Below, one piece after another: positions 1 through 5,707 of a stretch of 13,622 nt of DNA. Source of the stretch: Candidatus Zixiibacteriota bacterium (lineage in GTDB: Bacteria; Zixibacteria; MSB-5A5; GN15; FEB-12); assembly GCA_030619345.1 (NCBI GenBank), contig JAUXBO010000030.1, positions 1-13,622 of the forward strand, read 5' to 3'. Position 1 is the first letter of the stretch; each line of letters starts with the position of its first letter. The notes beneath the pieces were generated by a model, which saw only the letters and a program-made list of their open reading frames with translations, did no database searches and was not told the DNA's origin. A program made the position numbers and the translations under genes.

Positions 1-1222
1 AACCAAAGGAGTAACTGAGTCCGAACGACAGGCCATAACGGTAGCTGGTCGCCTGCTCACGCACCCGAAGCAACGCCTCAGCATCGGAGATAGATCCTTT
101 GGGCAATGAAATCTGATTACGAACCCTGCTTATGTTCCCGTTATACCGCATCGAAAGTCCCTCTACCAGCCTCACTTCCACCCCGCCCCAAAGCCCCAAT
201 CCGAACAATTTCGGATCGTGAAGATAGTAGTTTCCCCATAGCGAAGTCTCAATCGAACCCCAGGGTTGCACCAATTCCAATTCGATCTCGTTGTTGTGCT
301 GAGTCAGCCATTCGTTATGTTTGTTGTAGATCGTCTCTTCATCGTAGTCAACGTAGTGACGTTGGAGATAAGTTTGAAAAGTCAGCTGCCGCCGGGAAGA
401 TTCAGCATATGGATAAATATTGTATTCCAAACCCAGGGCACCGGACCCATGTGATTTCTTATTGCTATAGGTAGAAGTCCAGACAGAACCGTATACTCCC
501 CATGACCAGTGATCATTGATACTAAAATAGGAACTGGCATTCGCTCCTCGTCCCCTTGAAATAAAGAGATCGTCACCATCATCGTTTTCGTAGCGATCTT
601 CAGAATAATCACCCCAGACTCTGATATTGAGCTTCAGGTCTTCGGTAGTGCGTTTGGCCGACATATTGCCATACAGATTGATATTGTGATAGGTCTTCTG
701 GCCTCTCAACCAGCCATTCAGATCCGCCGAAAACACCCAGTAGTTCCAGCGATCTACCACCTCGGCAGCCTCATCCTTACTACGATTGAAACTGACCGAC
801 AGATTGACGGCTTCGGGCGTTCTGGCCAGGAAACGCACCAACCCCATTCTTATCACTGCTGTGAGATCCTGGCGAATCTTATCATCGGTATCAGAATCAG
901 TGAATGTCGTTTGGAGAGTGTCGTTGAGGCCTGCAAACTCATTTCGACCAATGAATTCCAGTTTGTATTCTCGGCCGCCTGAGCCGGTATACTGCCGGGT
1001 CACAAAAATGTGGATATCGGCCTGTTTGCGATCCCGGACAAAGTCAGCCATTAGAATCTCCTGACGGAAATAATCATGATCACACCCGGAACAATCGATG
1101 TAGATTCCGGGAAGATTTGATGCGGTGCTGTCAACAGTGGATTGGTCGTTGCAAAAAGCTGTTATTGGTCCCACAAACAACGCCAATAATAGAACAAAGC
1201 AACCGATGAGTGCAATTCGCAT
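1..1222 (-). CDS. Secreted outer-membrane beta-barrel-like protein, 3' end beyond window
   Basis: The frame is open for 407 codons from an ATG at 1222 to the window edge, with no stop. A GGGAGAG Shine-Dalgarno lies eight bases before the ATG. Residues 1-22 form a signal peptide (MRIALIG, a hydrophobic stretch, then PITA). Residues 38-140 look like a compact N-terminal domain with a C44-x-x-C47 pair (DCSGCDHDY), a VRDRKQADIHIFVT strand and a GREYKLEFIG strand. From about residue 145 to the edge the protein is a run of alternating polar/aromatic strands (WGVYGSVW, QLTFQTYLQRHYVDYD, SYRYGLSFGLSYSFG), as in outer-membrane barrels. From memory, similar uncharacterised proteins with a DCxxCDxDyiR motif occur in FCB-group bacteria; I cannot name the family. 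The gene has its own candidate promoter and is separated from the pyr operon. Function unknown; the product is probably at the outer membrane. Confidence 0.8.
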   Translation of the reverse strand, partial: MRIALIGCFVLLLALFVGPITAFCNDQSTVDSTASNLPGIYIDCSGCDHDYFRQEILMADFVRDRKQADIHIFVTRQYTGSGGREYKLEFIGRNEFAGLNDTLQTTFTDSDTDDKIRQDLTAVIRMGLVRFLARTPEAVNLSVSFNRSKDEAAEVVDRWNYWVFSADLNGWLRGQKTYHNINLYGNMSAKRTTEDLKLNIRVWGDYSEDRYENDDGDDLFISRGRGANASSYFSINDHWSWGVYGSVWTSTYSNKKSHGSGALGLEYNIYPYAESSRRQLTFQTYLQRHYVDYDEETIYNKHNEWLTQHNNEIELELVQPWGSIETSLWGNYYLHDPKLFGLGLWGGVEVRLVEGLSMRYNGNISRVRNQISLPKGSISDAEALLRVREQATSYRYGLSFGLSYSFG

Positions 1223-1265
1223 TCTGAACTCTCCCGCTCGATATCGTGTTTTCAATATGATACCA

Positions 1266-1271
1266 ATTATA
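1266..1271 (-). promoter_or_regulatory. Candidate -10 box for the barrel-protein gene
   Basis: The minus strand reads TATAAT here, 43 bases before the ATG at 1222, predicting a start near 1259. The best -35 at 17-base spacing (GCAACA) is poor, so the promoter may need an activator. The inverted repeat at 1291-1307 sits where one could bind. Confidence 0.45.
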
Positions 1272-1290
1272 CGCATACGGGACAACCTTG

Positions 1291-1307
1291 TTGCGTGAAT
1301 TACGCAA
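1291..1307. repeat. Inverted repeat overlapping the -35 region, possible operator
   Basis: TTGCGT-AATTC-ACGCAA is a perfect 6-bp inverted repeat with a 5-base spacer, enclosed by a second CCTTG/CAAGG pair. It spans about -32 to -48 relative to the predicted start near 1259. No T-run follows it on the minus strand, so it does not look like a terminator for the upstream operon. A dimeric regulator site is the simplest reading, but this is inference. Confidence 0.4.
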
Positions 1308-1369
1308 GGTAGTGTAGAAAGCTATTTGTCGGACAGTGAGTAATAGAACTCGGCCGGACGGCACTCTGC

Positions 1370-1996
1370 TCATGGCTTTCGCGCTATGAGTCGATTGACA
1401 GCATGCCGGTGCGGGACACCGCCGGAATTACAGTCAAAGATCGTTTCGATAGTGTATATAATTTCCCAGTCTTTGTAGTAGGACATGAGTTCGCCAGACT
1501 CAAACAGCGTCACCTGCTCTTCTGAGTCGGGAGCTTTCTCAATGAACGGCTTCTCGACCAGCGTTGAGATGGCATGAAAACCATGCCGGGCGGTCTTGCT
1601 CTTGAAATACTCAAAACATCGCTCACGACTGTCTTCTGGAATATAGTGAACGGTCCCGGTTGAAAAAACGATATCGTAGTCACGCTCGAAGACACAGTCG
1701 AATAGACTGGCCTCAATCGTCTTTATCTCCACCCCGGCCCGCTCAGCGAACAGTTTGGTTTTTTGCAGTCCCGCGGGAGAAAGGTCAAGCCCGGTTACTG
1801 TGATCCCTCTGCGGGCCATGTAAATCGTGTTTCTCCCCTCCCCGCAGCCGAGATCGATCATTGATAGGTCGGAAGGTTTCAATTCCAGGCCAGCCAGCAC
1901 TTTCAACAGTCGATCGCATAGTACCGAGGGCTTGGTTCCCCAGTAGCAATCACTCTCGGTATAACGCTGATCATATTTGTTCTCTTGCCCCGCCAC
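1370..1996 (-). CDS. SAM-dependent methyltransferase, TehB-like
   Basis: This 208-residue class I methyltransferase has motif I (IDLGCGEGR) at residues 47-55 and the acidic residue of motif II at D71 (GLDLS), which binds the SAM ribose. The N-terminal DQRYTESDCYWGTKPS segment and the placement of motif I recall TehB-type methyltransferases, which act on tellurite and related small substrates. The substrate cannot be read from sequence. The start is GTG at 1996, with an AGGCGGA Shine-Dalgarno six bases upstream that overlaps the last codons of the Nudix gene. The gap to the Nudix stop is two bases, so the two genes are almost certainly translated in sequence. It is the last gene of the pyr transcript. 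No clear intrinsic terminator is visible after its TGA. Confidence 0.85.
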   Translation of the reverse strand: MAGQENKYDQRYTESDCYWGTKPSVLCDRLLKVLAGLELKPSDLSMIDLGCGEGRNTIYMARRGITVTGLDLSPAGLQKTKLFAERAGVEIKTIEASLFDCVFERDYDIVFSTGTVHYIPEDSRERCFEYFKSKTARHGFHAISTLVEKPFIEKAPDSEEQVTLFESGELMSYYKDWEIIYTIETIFDCNSGGVPHRHAVNRLIARKP

Positions 1997-1998
1997 AA

Positions 1999-2544
1999 CT
2001 ATTCCGCCTGCCGAATCTTCTCAAGTGCCAACAGAATCACGCCGACATGTATGGCATGTTTAATCTCGCCGCTTGCTATCATTGGTCTGATCCGGTTCAA
2101 CGGCGCTAACAGAATTTCGATATCTTCGTTATGATCCAAATCCTGCGCGGATATAATTTCGATATTTTCGGCTATAAAACAATAGGCTCTGTTATTCTGG
2201 ACGGCCGGATTTGGAAACAGCGATCCGATCTGCCGAAACGTGCCGTTACCATAGCCGGTCTCTTCGAGAAGTTCCCGCCTGGCGACTTTCTCCGCATCTG
2301 ATTCGCCCGGTTCAAAAAGACCGCCGGGGAGTTCCAGACTAATGACACCAGCCGCATGACGGTATTGCCGAACCAGGACGACTTCGTTGTCAGCAGTAAT
2401 CGGGAAAACAACGCAGTAATCGGGGCGTTCAAGCACGTAATAGGGATCGACTATTTTTCCGTCCGGCATACGACACTTATCGCGCCGTACCCTGATCCAG
2501 TCATCGGACAGGACACGATCAGATTCAAGAAGATCCCATTTCAT
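1999..2544 (-). CDS. Nudix hydrolase, ADP-ribose pyrophosphatase-like
   Basis: This 181-residue protein hydrolyses a nucleoside diphosphate linked to another moiety, most likely ADP-ribose or a nucleotide sugar. The Nudix box starts at G75 (GGLFEPGE) and ends at RELLEETGY (R90-Y98), with the metal-binding glutamates E94 and E95. Eight residues rather than the consensus seven separate E81 from the R90-E91 pair. The upstream RQYRHAAG at residues 59-66 and LELPGG before the box are typical of the ADP-ribose pyrophosphatase group (NudF-like). The ATG at 2544 follows the pyrC stop by 15 bases, with only a weak GGGATGG ribosome site. The position behind pyrC suggests co-transcription with pyrimidine genes. 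A housecleaning role on nucleotide derivatives is plausible but not shown. Confidence 0.87.
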   Translation of the reverse strand: MKWDLLESDRVLSDDWIRVRRDKCRMPDGKIVDPYYVLERPDYCVVFPITADNEVVLVRQYRHAAGVISLELPGGLFEPGESDAEKVARRELLEETGYGNGTFRQIGSLFPNPAVQNNRAYCFIAENIEIISAQDLDHNEDIEILLAPLNRIRPMIASGEIKHAIHVGVILLALEKIRQAE

Positions 2545-2559
2545 CCGGTTGCCATCCCG

Positions 2560-3870
2560 CTATTCAAATACAACCTTACCATTCATTATCGTCTTATACA
2601 CTTTGCCGGTAAGTTTGTAACCGACAAACGGAGAGTTCTTGGAACGTGACAGGAACTTGGCGGCGTTAACCGTCCACCGCTTTTCCGGGTCGATAATCGT
2701 AATATCGGCCGGAGTGCCATCTGACAGACTGCCACCGGGGGGACCAAGAGTACGGGCAGGATCATAAGTCATTTTGCGAATGGCATCGGCCCAACTTAAG
2801 TAGCCTTTGTCGATAAGAAACGTCTTGATCAAACCGACTGTGGTTTCCAGGCCAACCATACCGGGAGGAGCAACATCAAATTCGCAATCTTTGTCCTCAT
2901 CGGTGTGCGGGGCATGATCGGAAGCGATACAATCGATAGTGCCATCTACCAAACCAGCCACGACCGCCTCGCGATCCGACTCGGTTCGTATTGGCGGATT
3001 AACACGCAGGTTGGTGTTGAACTCCTTGCCGATCTCATCATCGGTCAGAATCAAATGATGCGGCGTAACTTCGGCTGTCACCCGAATTCCCTCCGCTTTG
3101 GCCTGCCTTATGGCGTCAACGGCTCCTTTGGTCGACACATGCTGGATGTGGAGTCGGCTCTTGGTCAGTCTACAGAGGGCGAGATCGCGAAGGACTGCTA
3201 TCTCTTCAGCCGCTGGAGGCGCACCCTTGAGGCCAAGTCGAGTCGACTGGAAAGACTCGTTCATCACTCCACCATCGCATAGATATTTGTCTTCGGCGTG
3301 CTGCATAACAGGAATATCAAACATTTTGGCATATTCAAGCGCCCGACGCATCATATTCGGGTCCTGTACATAGTTACCGTCATCGGTTATCGCCACCGCT
3401 CCCATTTTTACGAGGTCACCAATTTCTGCTAACTGCTTTCCCTCGATATTTTTTGTAATCGCGCCGACTACATAGACTCTTGCCGAAGCAGTCTTGGCTC
3501 GATCCTGAACAAATTTGACCGTTTCCTGATTGTCGATTCGGGGTGTTGTGTTCGGCATACAGCAGACGGAAGTAAACCCACCAGCCGCAGCCGCCCGGCA
3601 ACCACTGTCAATCGTCTCCGCGCCCTCACGTCCCGGTTCGCGAAGATGCACGTGAATGTCGATCAACCCCGGTACGACCAGTTTATCGGTAGCATCAATA
3701 ATCTGAGAGGTATCGAAGCTCTTAAGTTCCTTCCGAATGGCGACGCTGTCGACTTCGATTTTCTTAATCAGCCCGTCTTTGATAAAGACATGAGCGTCTT
3801 TTCCAAATCCCAGGGCCGGATCAATAACGCGGCCATTGCTTATCACCAGATCATATTTCTTGCTGGGCAT
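2560..3870 (-). CDS. pyrC: Dihydroorotase, class I (PyrC)
   Basis: This enzyme catalyses the third step of de novo UMP synthesis, the reversible cyclisation of N-carbamoyl-L-aspartate to dihydroorotate. The 436-residue amidohydrolase has the metal ligands H73 and H75 (DIHVHLREPG), the class I aspartate in ITDDG (161-165), H191 (MQHAED), H244 (HIQHVST) and D318 (SDHAPH). The substrate-loop CMPNT lies at 104-108. All are intact, so this should be an active enzyme and not the inactive PyrC' partner found in some ATCase complexes. The ATG overlaps the pyrB stop by one base (TAATG) and is preceded by the strong Shine-Dalgarno GGAGGAGG. Translation is therefore coupled to pyrB. Confidence 0.97.
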   Translation of the reverse strand: MPSKKYDLVISNGRVIDPALGFGKDAHVFIKDGLIKKIEVDSVAIRKELKSFDTSQIIDATDKLVVPGLIDIHVHLREPGREGAETIDSGCRAAAAGGFTSVCCMPNTTPRIDNQETVKFVQDRAKTASARVYVVGAITKNIEGKQLAEIGDLVKMGAVAITDDGNYVQDPNMMRRALEYAKMFDIPVMQHAEDKYLCDGGVMNESFQSTRLGLKGAPPAAEEIAVLRDLALCRLTKSRLHIQHVSTKGAVDAIRQAKAEGIRVTAEVTPHHLILTDDEIGKEFNTNLRVNPPIRTESDREAVVAGLVDGTIDCIASDHAPHTDEDKDCEFDVAPPGMVGLETTVGLIKTFLIDKGYLSWADAIRKMTYDPARTLGPPGGSLSDGTPADITIIDPEKRWTVNAAKFLSRSKNSPFVGYKLTGKVYKTIMNGKVVFE

Positions 3871-4805
3871 TATTCCTCCTCCCCTTTACGGCCGGATAAT
3901 AAGTAGAGAACGGCCATACGCACGGCCTGTCCATTGGTAACCTGATCGAGAATGACCGAGTTCTTTCCATCGGCAACCTCACTGGTTATTTCCACGCCTC
4001 GATTGATCGGTCCGGGATGCATAATTGTGTAGTTGCGGTTGAGTCGTTTAAGTCTTTCTTTCGTGATCCCGAACAGATTGGTGTACTCACGCTGAGATGG
4101 GAAAAGCCCACCCTGCTGCCGTTCAAGCTGAATCCGCATGATATTCACAACGTCGGCGCCTTCGAGGGCTTCATCTACGTCGGTGTAAACGTCGCAGCCA
4201 AATTGTTCCACATCGTAAGGAAGCAGCGTAGCCGGCCCGCACAACGCGACCGAGGCACCCATAGTTTTCAGTCCCCATATGTTCGAGCGAATAACGCGGG
4301 AGTGCTTGATATCCCCGACCAATACTACCCGGAGCCCTTTCAGCTTTTTGTATTTGTGACGTATCGTATACATATCCAGCAGGGCCTGGGTCGGATGTTC
4401 GTGGGAACCATCGCCACCATTGATAATGTTGGCGTCCATACATTGGGTCAGGAAATAAGGCGCACCCGTCGATCCATGCCTGACAACCACCATGTCGATT
4501 TTCATTGCTTCGATATTCTGAACGGTGTCTCTCAAAGATTCGCCCTTTTTTACCGAGGAAGTCGAGGTCGAGAAATTCACGATATCAGCCGAGAGTCGCT
4601 TCTCAGCCAGTTCAAATGAAATCCTGGTTCTTGTCGAGGGCTCGTAGAAGAGGTTTAGGATCGTGACACCGCGCAAAGTTGGCACCCGCTTGATGGTACG
4701 GTCAATGACTTCTCTAAATGTCTCGGCCGTATCCAGAATTAGTTGTATATCTTCCTGCGGGGTTTCTTCAAGCCCAAGCAGGTGTCGTGAACTTAGCCGA
4801 CTCAT
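3870..4805 (-). CDS. pyrB: Aspartate carbamoyltransferase catalytic subunit
   Basis: The product condenses carbamoyl phosphate with L-aspartate to give N-carbamoyl-aspartate, the committed pyrimidine step. The 311-residue length is normal for the catalytic chain. The carbamoyl-phosphate site appears as FYEPSTRTR (53-61), with VKKGES at 85-90, HPTQ at 137-140 and HPGPINRG at 263-270. No regulatory subunit gene (pyrI) is adjacent, as expected where control is through PyrR. The ATG at 4805 overlaps the pyrR stop by four bases (ATGA), and GGGGGA lies six bases upstream within pyrR, so the two are translationally coupled. The C-terminus ends in an acidic EEE. Confidence 0.97.
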   Translation of the reverse strand: MSRLSSRHLLGLEETPQEDIQLILDTAETFREVIDRTIKRVPTLRGVTILNLFYEPSTRTRISFELAEKRLSADIVNFSTSTSSVKKGESLRDTVQNIEAMKIDMVVVRHGSTGAPYFLTQCMDANIINGGDGSHEHPTQALLDMYTIRHKYKKLKGLRVVLVGDIKHSRVIRSNIWGLKTMGASVALCGPATLLPYDVEQFGCDVYTDVDEALEGADVVNIMRIQLERQQGGLFPSQREYTNLFGITKERLKRLNRNYTIMHPGPINRGVEITSEVADGKNSVILDQVTNGQAVRMAVLYLLSGRKGEEE

Positions 4806-5410
4806 TTTTTGTCCCCCTTGCTTTTAGAGGGTTTCGCTTTCGGGGATGGTTTCTTATCGCTTCCGAAGCTGCCTGATTTAACATGTGACACTGTATCGTC
4901 ACCGTCTATTTCCGACAGGTGAACTTCAATCTTGTCAGTCTTGGCCGTGGGAATATTGACCCCCACAAAGTCAGCCTTGATCGGTAACTCACGATGACCG
5001 CGATCAACCAGCACCGCTAACTGAACGGTCTTGGGCCGGCCAAAATCCACGATCTGCGAAAGGGCCGCCCTGATGGTTCGGCCGGTAAAAAGCACATCAT
5101 CGAACAGAATGACGTTACGATTAGCCAATTCAAACAGGATATCAGTCTGCTGCACTATCGGCTGATCCAGCTTGGAGTGAACATCGTCGCGGTACAACGA
5201 TATATCCATCAGGCCAACCGGCACCTTGACGCCTTCAAGTTCCTCGATAAGCGCTGCCACCCGTTTAGCCAGGTGGGCACCACGGGTGAGGATTCCGATT
5301 ATCCCCAGCGATGAGGGGTCGGTGTTGTGCTCCAGAATCTCATGAGTCAGGCGGGTAATTGCCCGATTCATTTTTTTTTCATCAAGTATCAACTCTGATT
5401 TAGTGGTCAA
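4802..5410 (-). CDS. pyrR: PyrR: pyr mRNA-binding attenuation regulator / uracil phosphoribosyltransferase
   Basis: PyrR proteins bind a stem-loop in pyr mRNA when UMP or UTP is bound and thereby lower expression. Many also convert uracil and PRPP to UMP. The PRPP-binding signature VILFDDVLFTGRT is at residues 100-112, and the N-terminal RAITRLTHEILEHN helix is typical. I choose the TTG at 5410 as start because GGAGG lies at 5418-5422, seven bases upstream, and the N-terminus then matches family length. The longer ATG form at 5437 would put the Shine-Dalgarno inside the gene. The last 25 or so residues are a Lys/Ser/Pro-rich tail beyond the usual roughly 180-residue fold. It is the first gene of the operon, behind a leader with a PyrR-site match, so it is probably autoregulated. 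Confidence 0.95.
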   Translation of the reverse strand: MTTKSELILDEKKMNRAITRLTHEILEHNTDPSSLGIIGILTRGAHLAKRVAALIEELEGVKVPVGLMDISLYRDDVHSKLDQPIVQQTDILFELANRNVILFDDVLFTGRTIRAALSQIVDFGRPKTVQLAVLVDRGHRELPIKADFVGVNIPTAKTDKIEVHLSEIDGDDTVSHVKSGSFGSDKKPSPKAKPSKSKGDKK

Positions 5411-5417
5411 GAATATG

Positions 5418-5422
5418 CCTCC
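5418..5422 (-). promoter_or_regulatory. Shine-Dalgarno that fixes a TTG start for pyrR
   Basis: GGAGG on the minus strand lies seven bases before TTG 5408-5410. It is the only good ribosome site near the pyrR N-terminus. Short complements (TGCC at 5438-5441 with GGCA overlapping it) could fold over it, but the stem would be only four base pairs. Confidence 0.7.
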
Positions 5423-5521
5423 GAGTAACAATAGCATTGGCAGGTGACAGGACCGTATTGCGTCCGGTAATATAGAGGGAATTAGTAATTTTGGAATTCA
5501 CAGTTAAACGTCCATTCCTTT

Positions 5522-5541
5522 AGTGACCTCACTGGATCACC
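5522..5541 (-). promoter_or_regulatory. PyrR-binding loop in the pyr mRNA leader
   Basis: The minus strand reads GGTGATCCAGTGAGGTCACT. The core GATCCAGTGAGGTC differs at its first and last bases from the published PyrR loop consensus ARUCCNGNGAGGYU. It folds as a seven-base-pair stem (GGUGAUC with GGUCACU, including two G-U pairs) closed by the hexaloop CAGUGA, which fits the CNGNGA loop of known sites. It lies between the promoter and pyrR, about 110 bases before the pyrR start, which supports it as the regulatory target of this PyrR. Confidence 0.85.
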
Positions 5542-5552
5542 TTAAAAGGTGA
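5537..5552 (-). promoter_or_regulatory. Alternative hairpin, mutually exclusive with the PyrR loop
   Basis: TCACCT-TTTA-AGGTGA folds as a six-base-pair stem with a four-base loop. Its 3' arm (AGGTGA) is also the 5' arm of the PyrR loop, so only one of the two can form. The stop codon of the possible leader peptide lies in its loop region. A switch between the two folds is inferred. Confidence 0.55.
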
Positions 5553-5577
5553 GCACCACGCGCTCGTTCTTTTTCAT
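5542..5577 (-). CDS. Possible 11-residue leader peptide of the pyr operon
   Basis: An ATG at 5577 opens MKKNERVVLTF, ending in TAA at 5542-5544. The predicted transcript starts near 5597, so the ATG would lie about 20 bases into the message. A CCGGA/TCCGG hairpin at 5578-5593 occupies the space just before it and no Shine-Dalgarno is visible, which argues against strong translation. In favour, the frame ends inside the hairpin that competes with the PyrR loop, so a translating ribosome would change which fold forms. It may be chance; no homology can be claimed for so short a peptide. Confidence 0.3.
   Translation of the reverse strand: MKKNERVVLTF
5551..5565 (-). promoter_or_regulatory. Small terminator-like hairpin within the pyr leader
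   Basis: GAGCGC-GTG-GTGCTC forms six base pairs (one G-U) with a three-base loop, followed by ACC and TTTT. The U-run is short and separated by three bases, so at best it is a weak pause or terminator. It shares two bases with the next hairpin. Confidence 0.3.
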
Positions 5578-5593
5578 CCGGAAATCAATCCGG
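5578..5593 (-). promoter_or_regulatory. 5'-terminal hairpin of the pyr leader
   Basis: CCGGATTGATTTCCGG folds as a five-base-pair stem (CCGGA with TCCGG) with a six-base loop, only about four bases after the predicted transcription start. It may protect the 5' end or hide the leader-peptide start. Confidence 0.4.
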
Positions 5594-5604
5594 CTGTGGA
5601 TAGG

Positions 5605-5632
5605 ATTATAAGGGATATCTGATCTGAGTCAA
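5605..5632 (-). promoter_or_regulatory. Promoter of the pyr operon
   Basis: TTGACT (5627-5632) and a perfect TATAAT (5605-5610) are separated by 16 bases, a near-consensus housekeeping promoter. The predicted start is near 5597. It lies directly after the ecfA terminators, with nothing else between, so pyrR and the genes after it should be transcribed from here. Confidence 0.8.
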
Positions 5633-5642
5633 GCGGACGCCC

Positions 5643-5664
5643 AAAAAAAGACGAGTATACTCGT
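5643..5664 (-). terminator. Intrinsic terminator after the double ATPase gene
   Basis: ACGAGTATACTCGT is a perfect palindrome (five base pairs around TATA), followed by C and seven Ts on the minus strand, a short but plausible intrinsic terminator. A weaker hairpin with arms GCCAG/CTGGC (5675-5698) followed by TTTT lies just before it and may act in tandem. Confidence 0.65.
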
Positions 5665-5707
5665 AAGAGGAAAAGCCAGCCAAGTCGGACAATCTGGCCT
5701 TAGATTA

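Noticed and set aside
1131..1373. 80-codon minus-strand frame between the methyltransferase and barrel genes
   Set aside because: It overlaps the start of the barrel protein in another frame and covers the inverted repeat and -10 box.
4017..4619. 200-codon plus-strand open frame
   Set aside because: It lies fully antisense to pyrB, whose motifs are intact, and shows no recognisable motif or ribosome site.
5411..5437. ATG at 5437 as the pyrR start
   Set aside because: It would place the only good Shine-Dalgarno inside the gene and add a non-family N-terminus (MLLLLGGIF).
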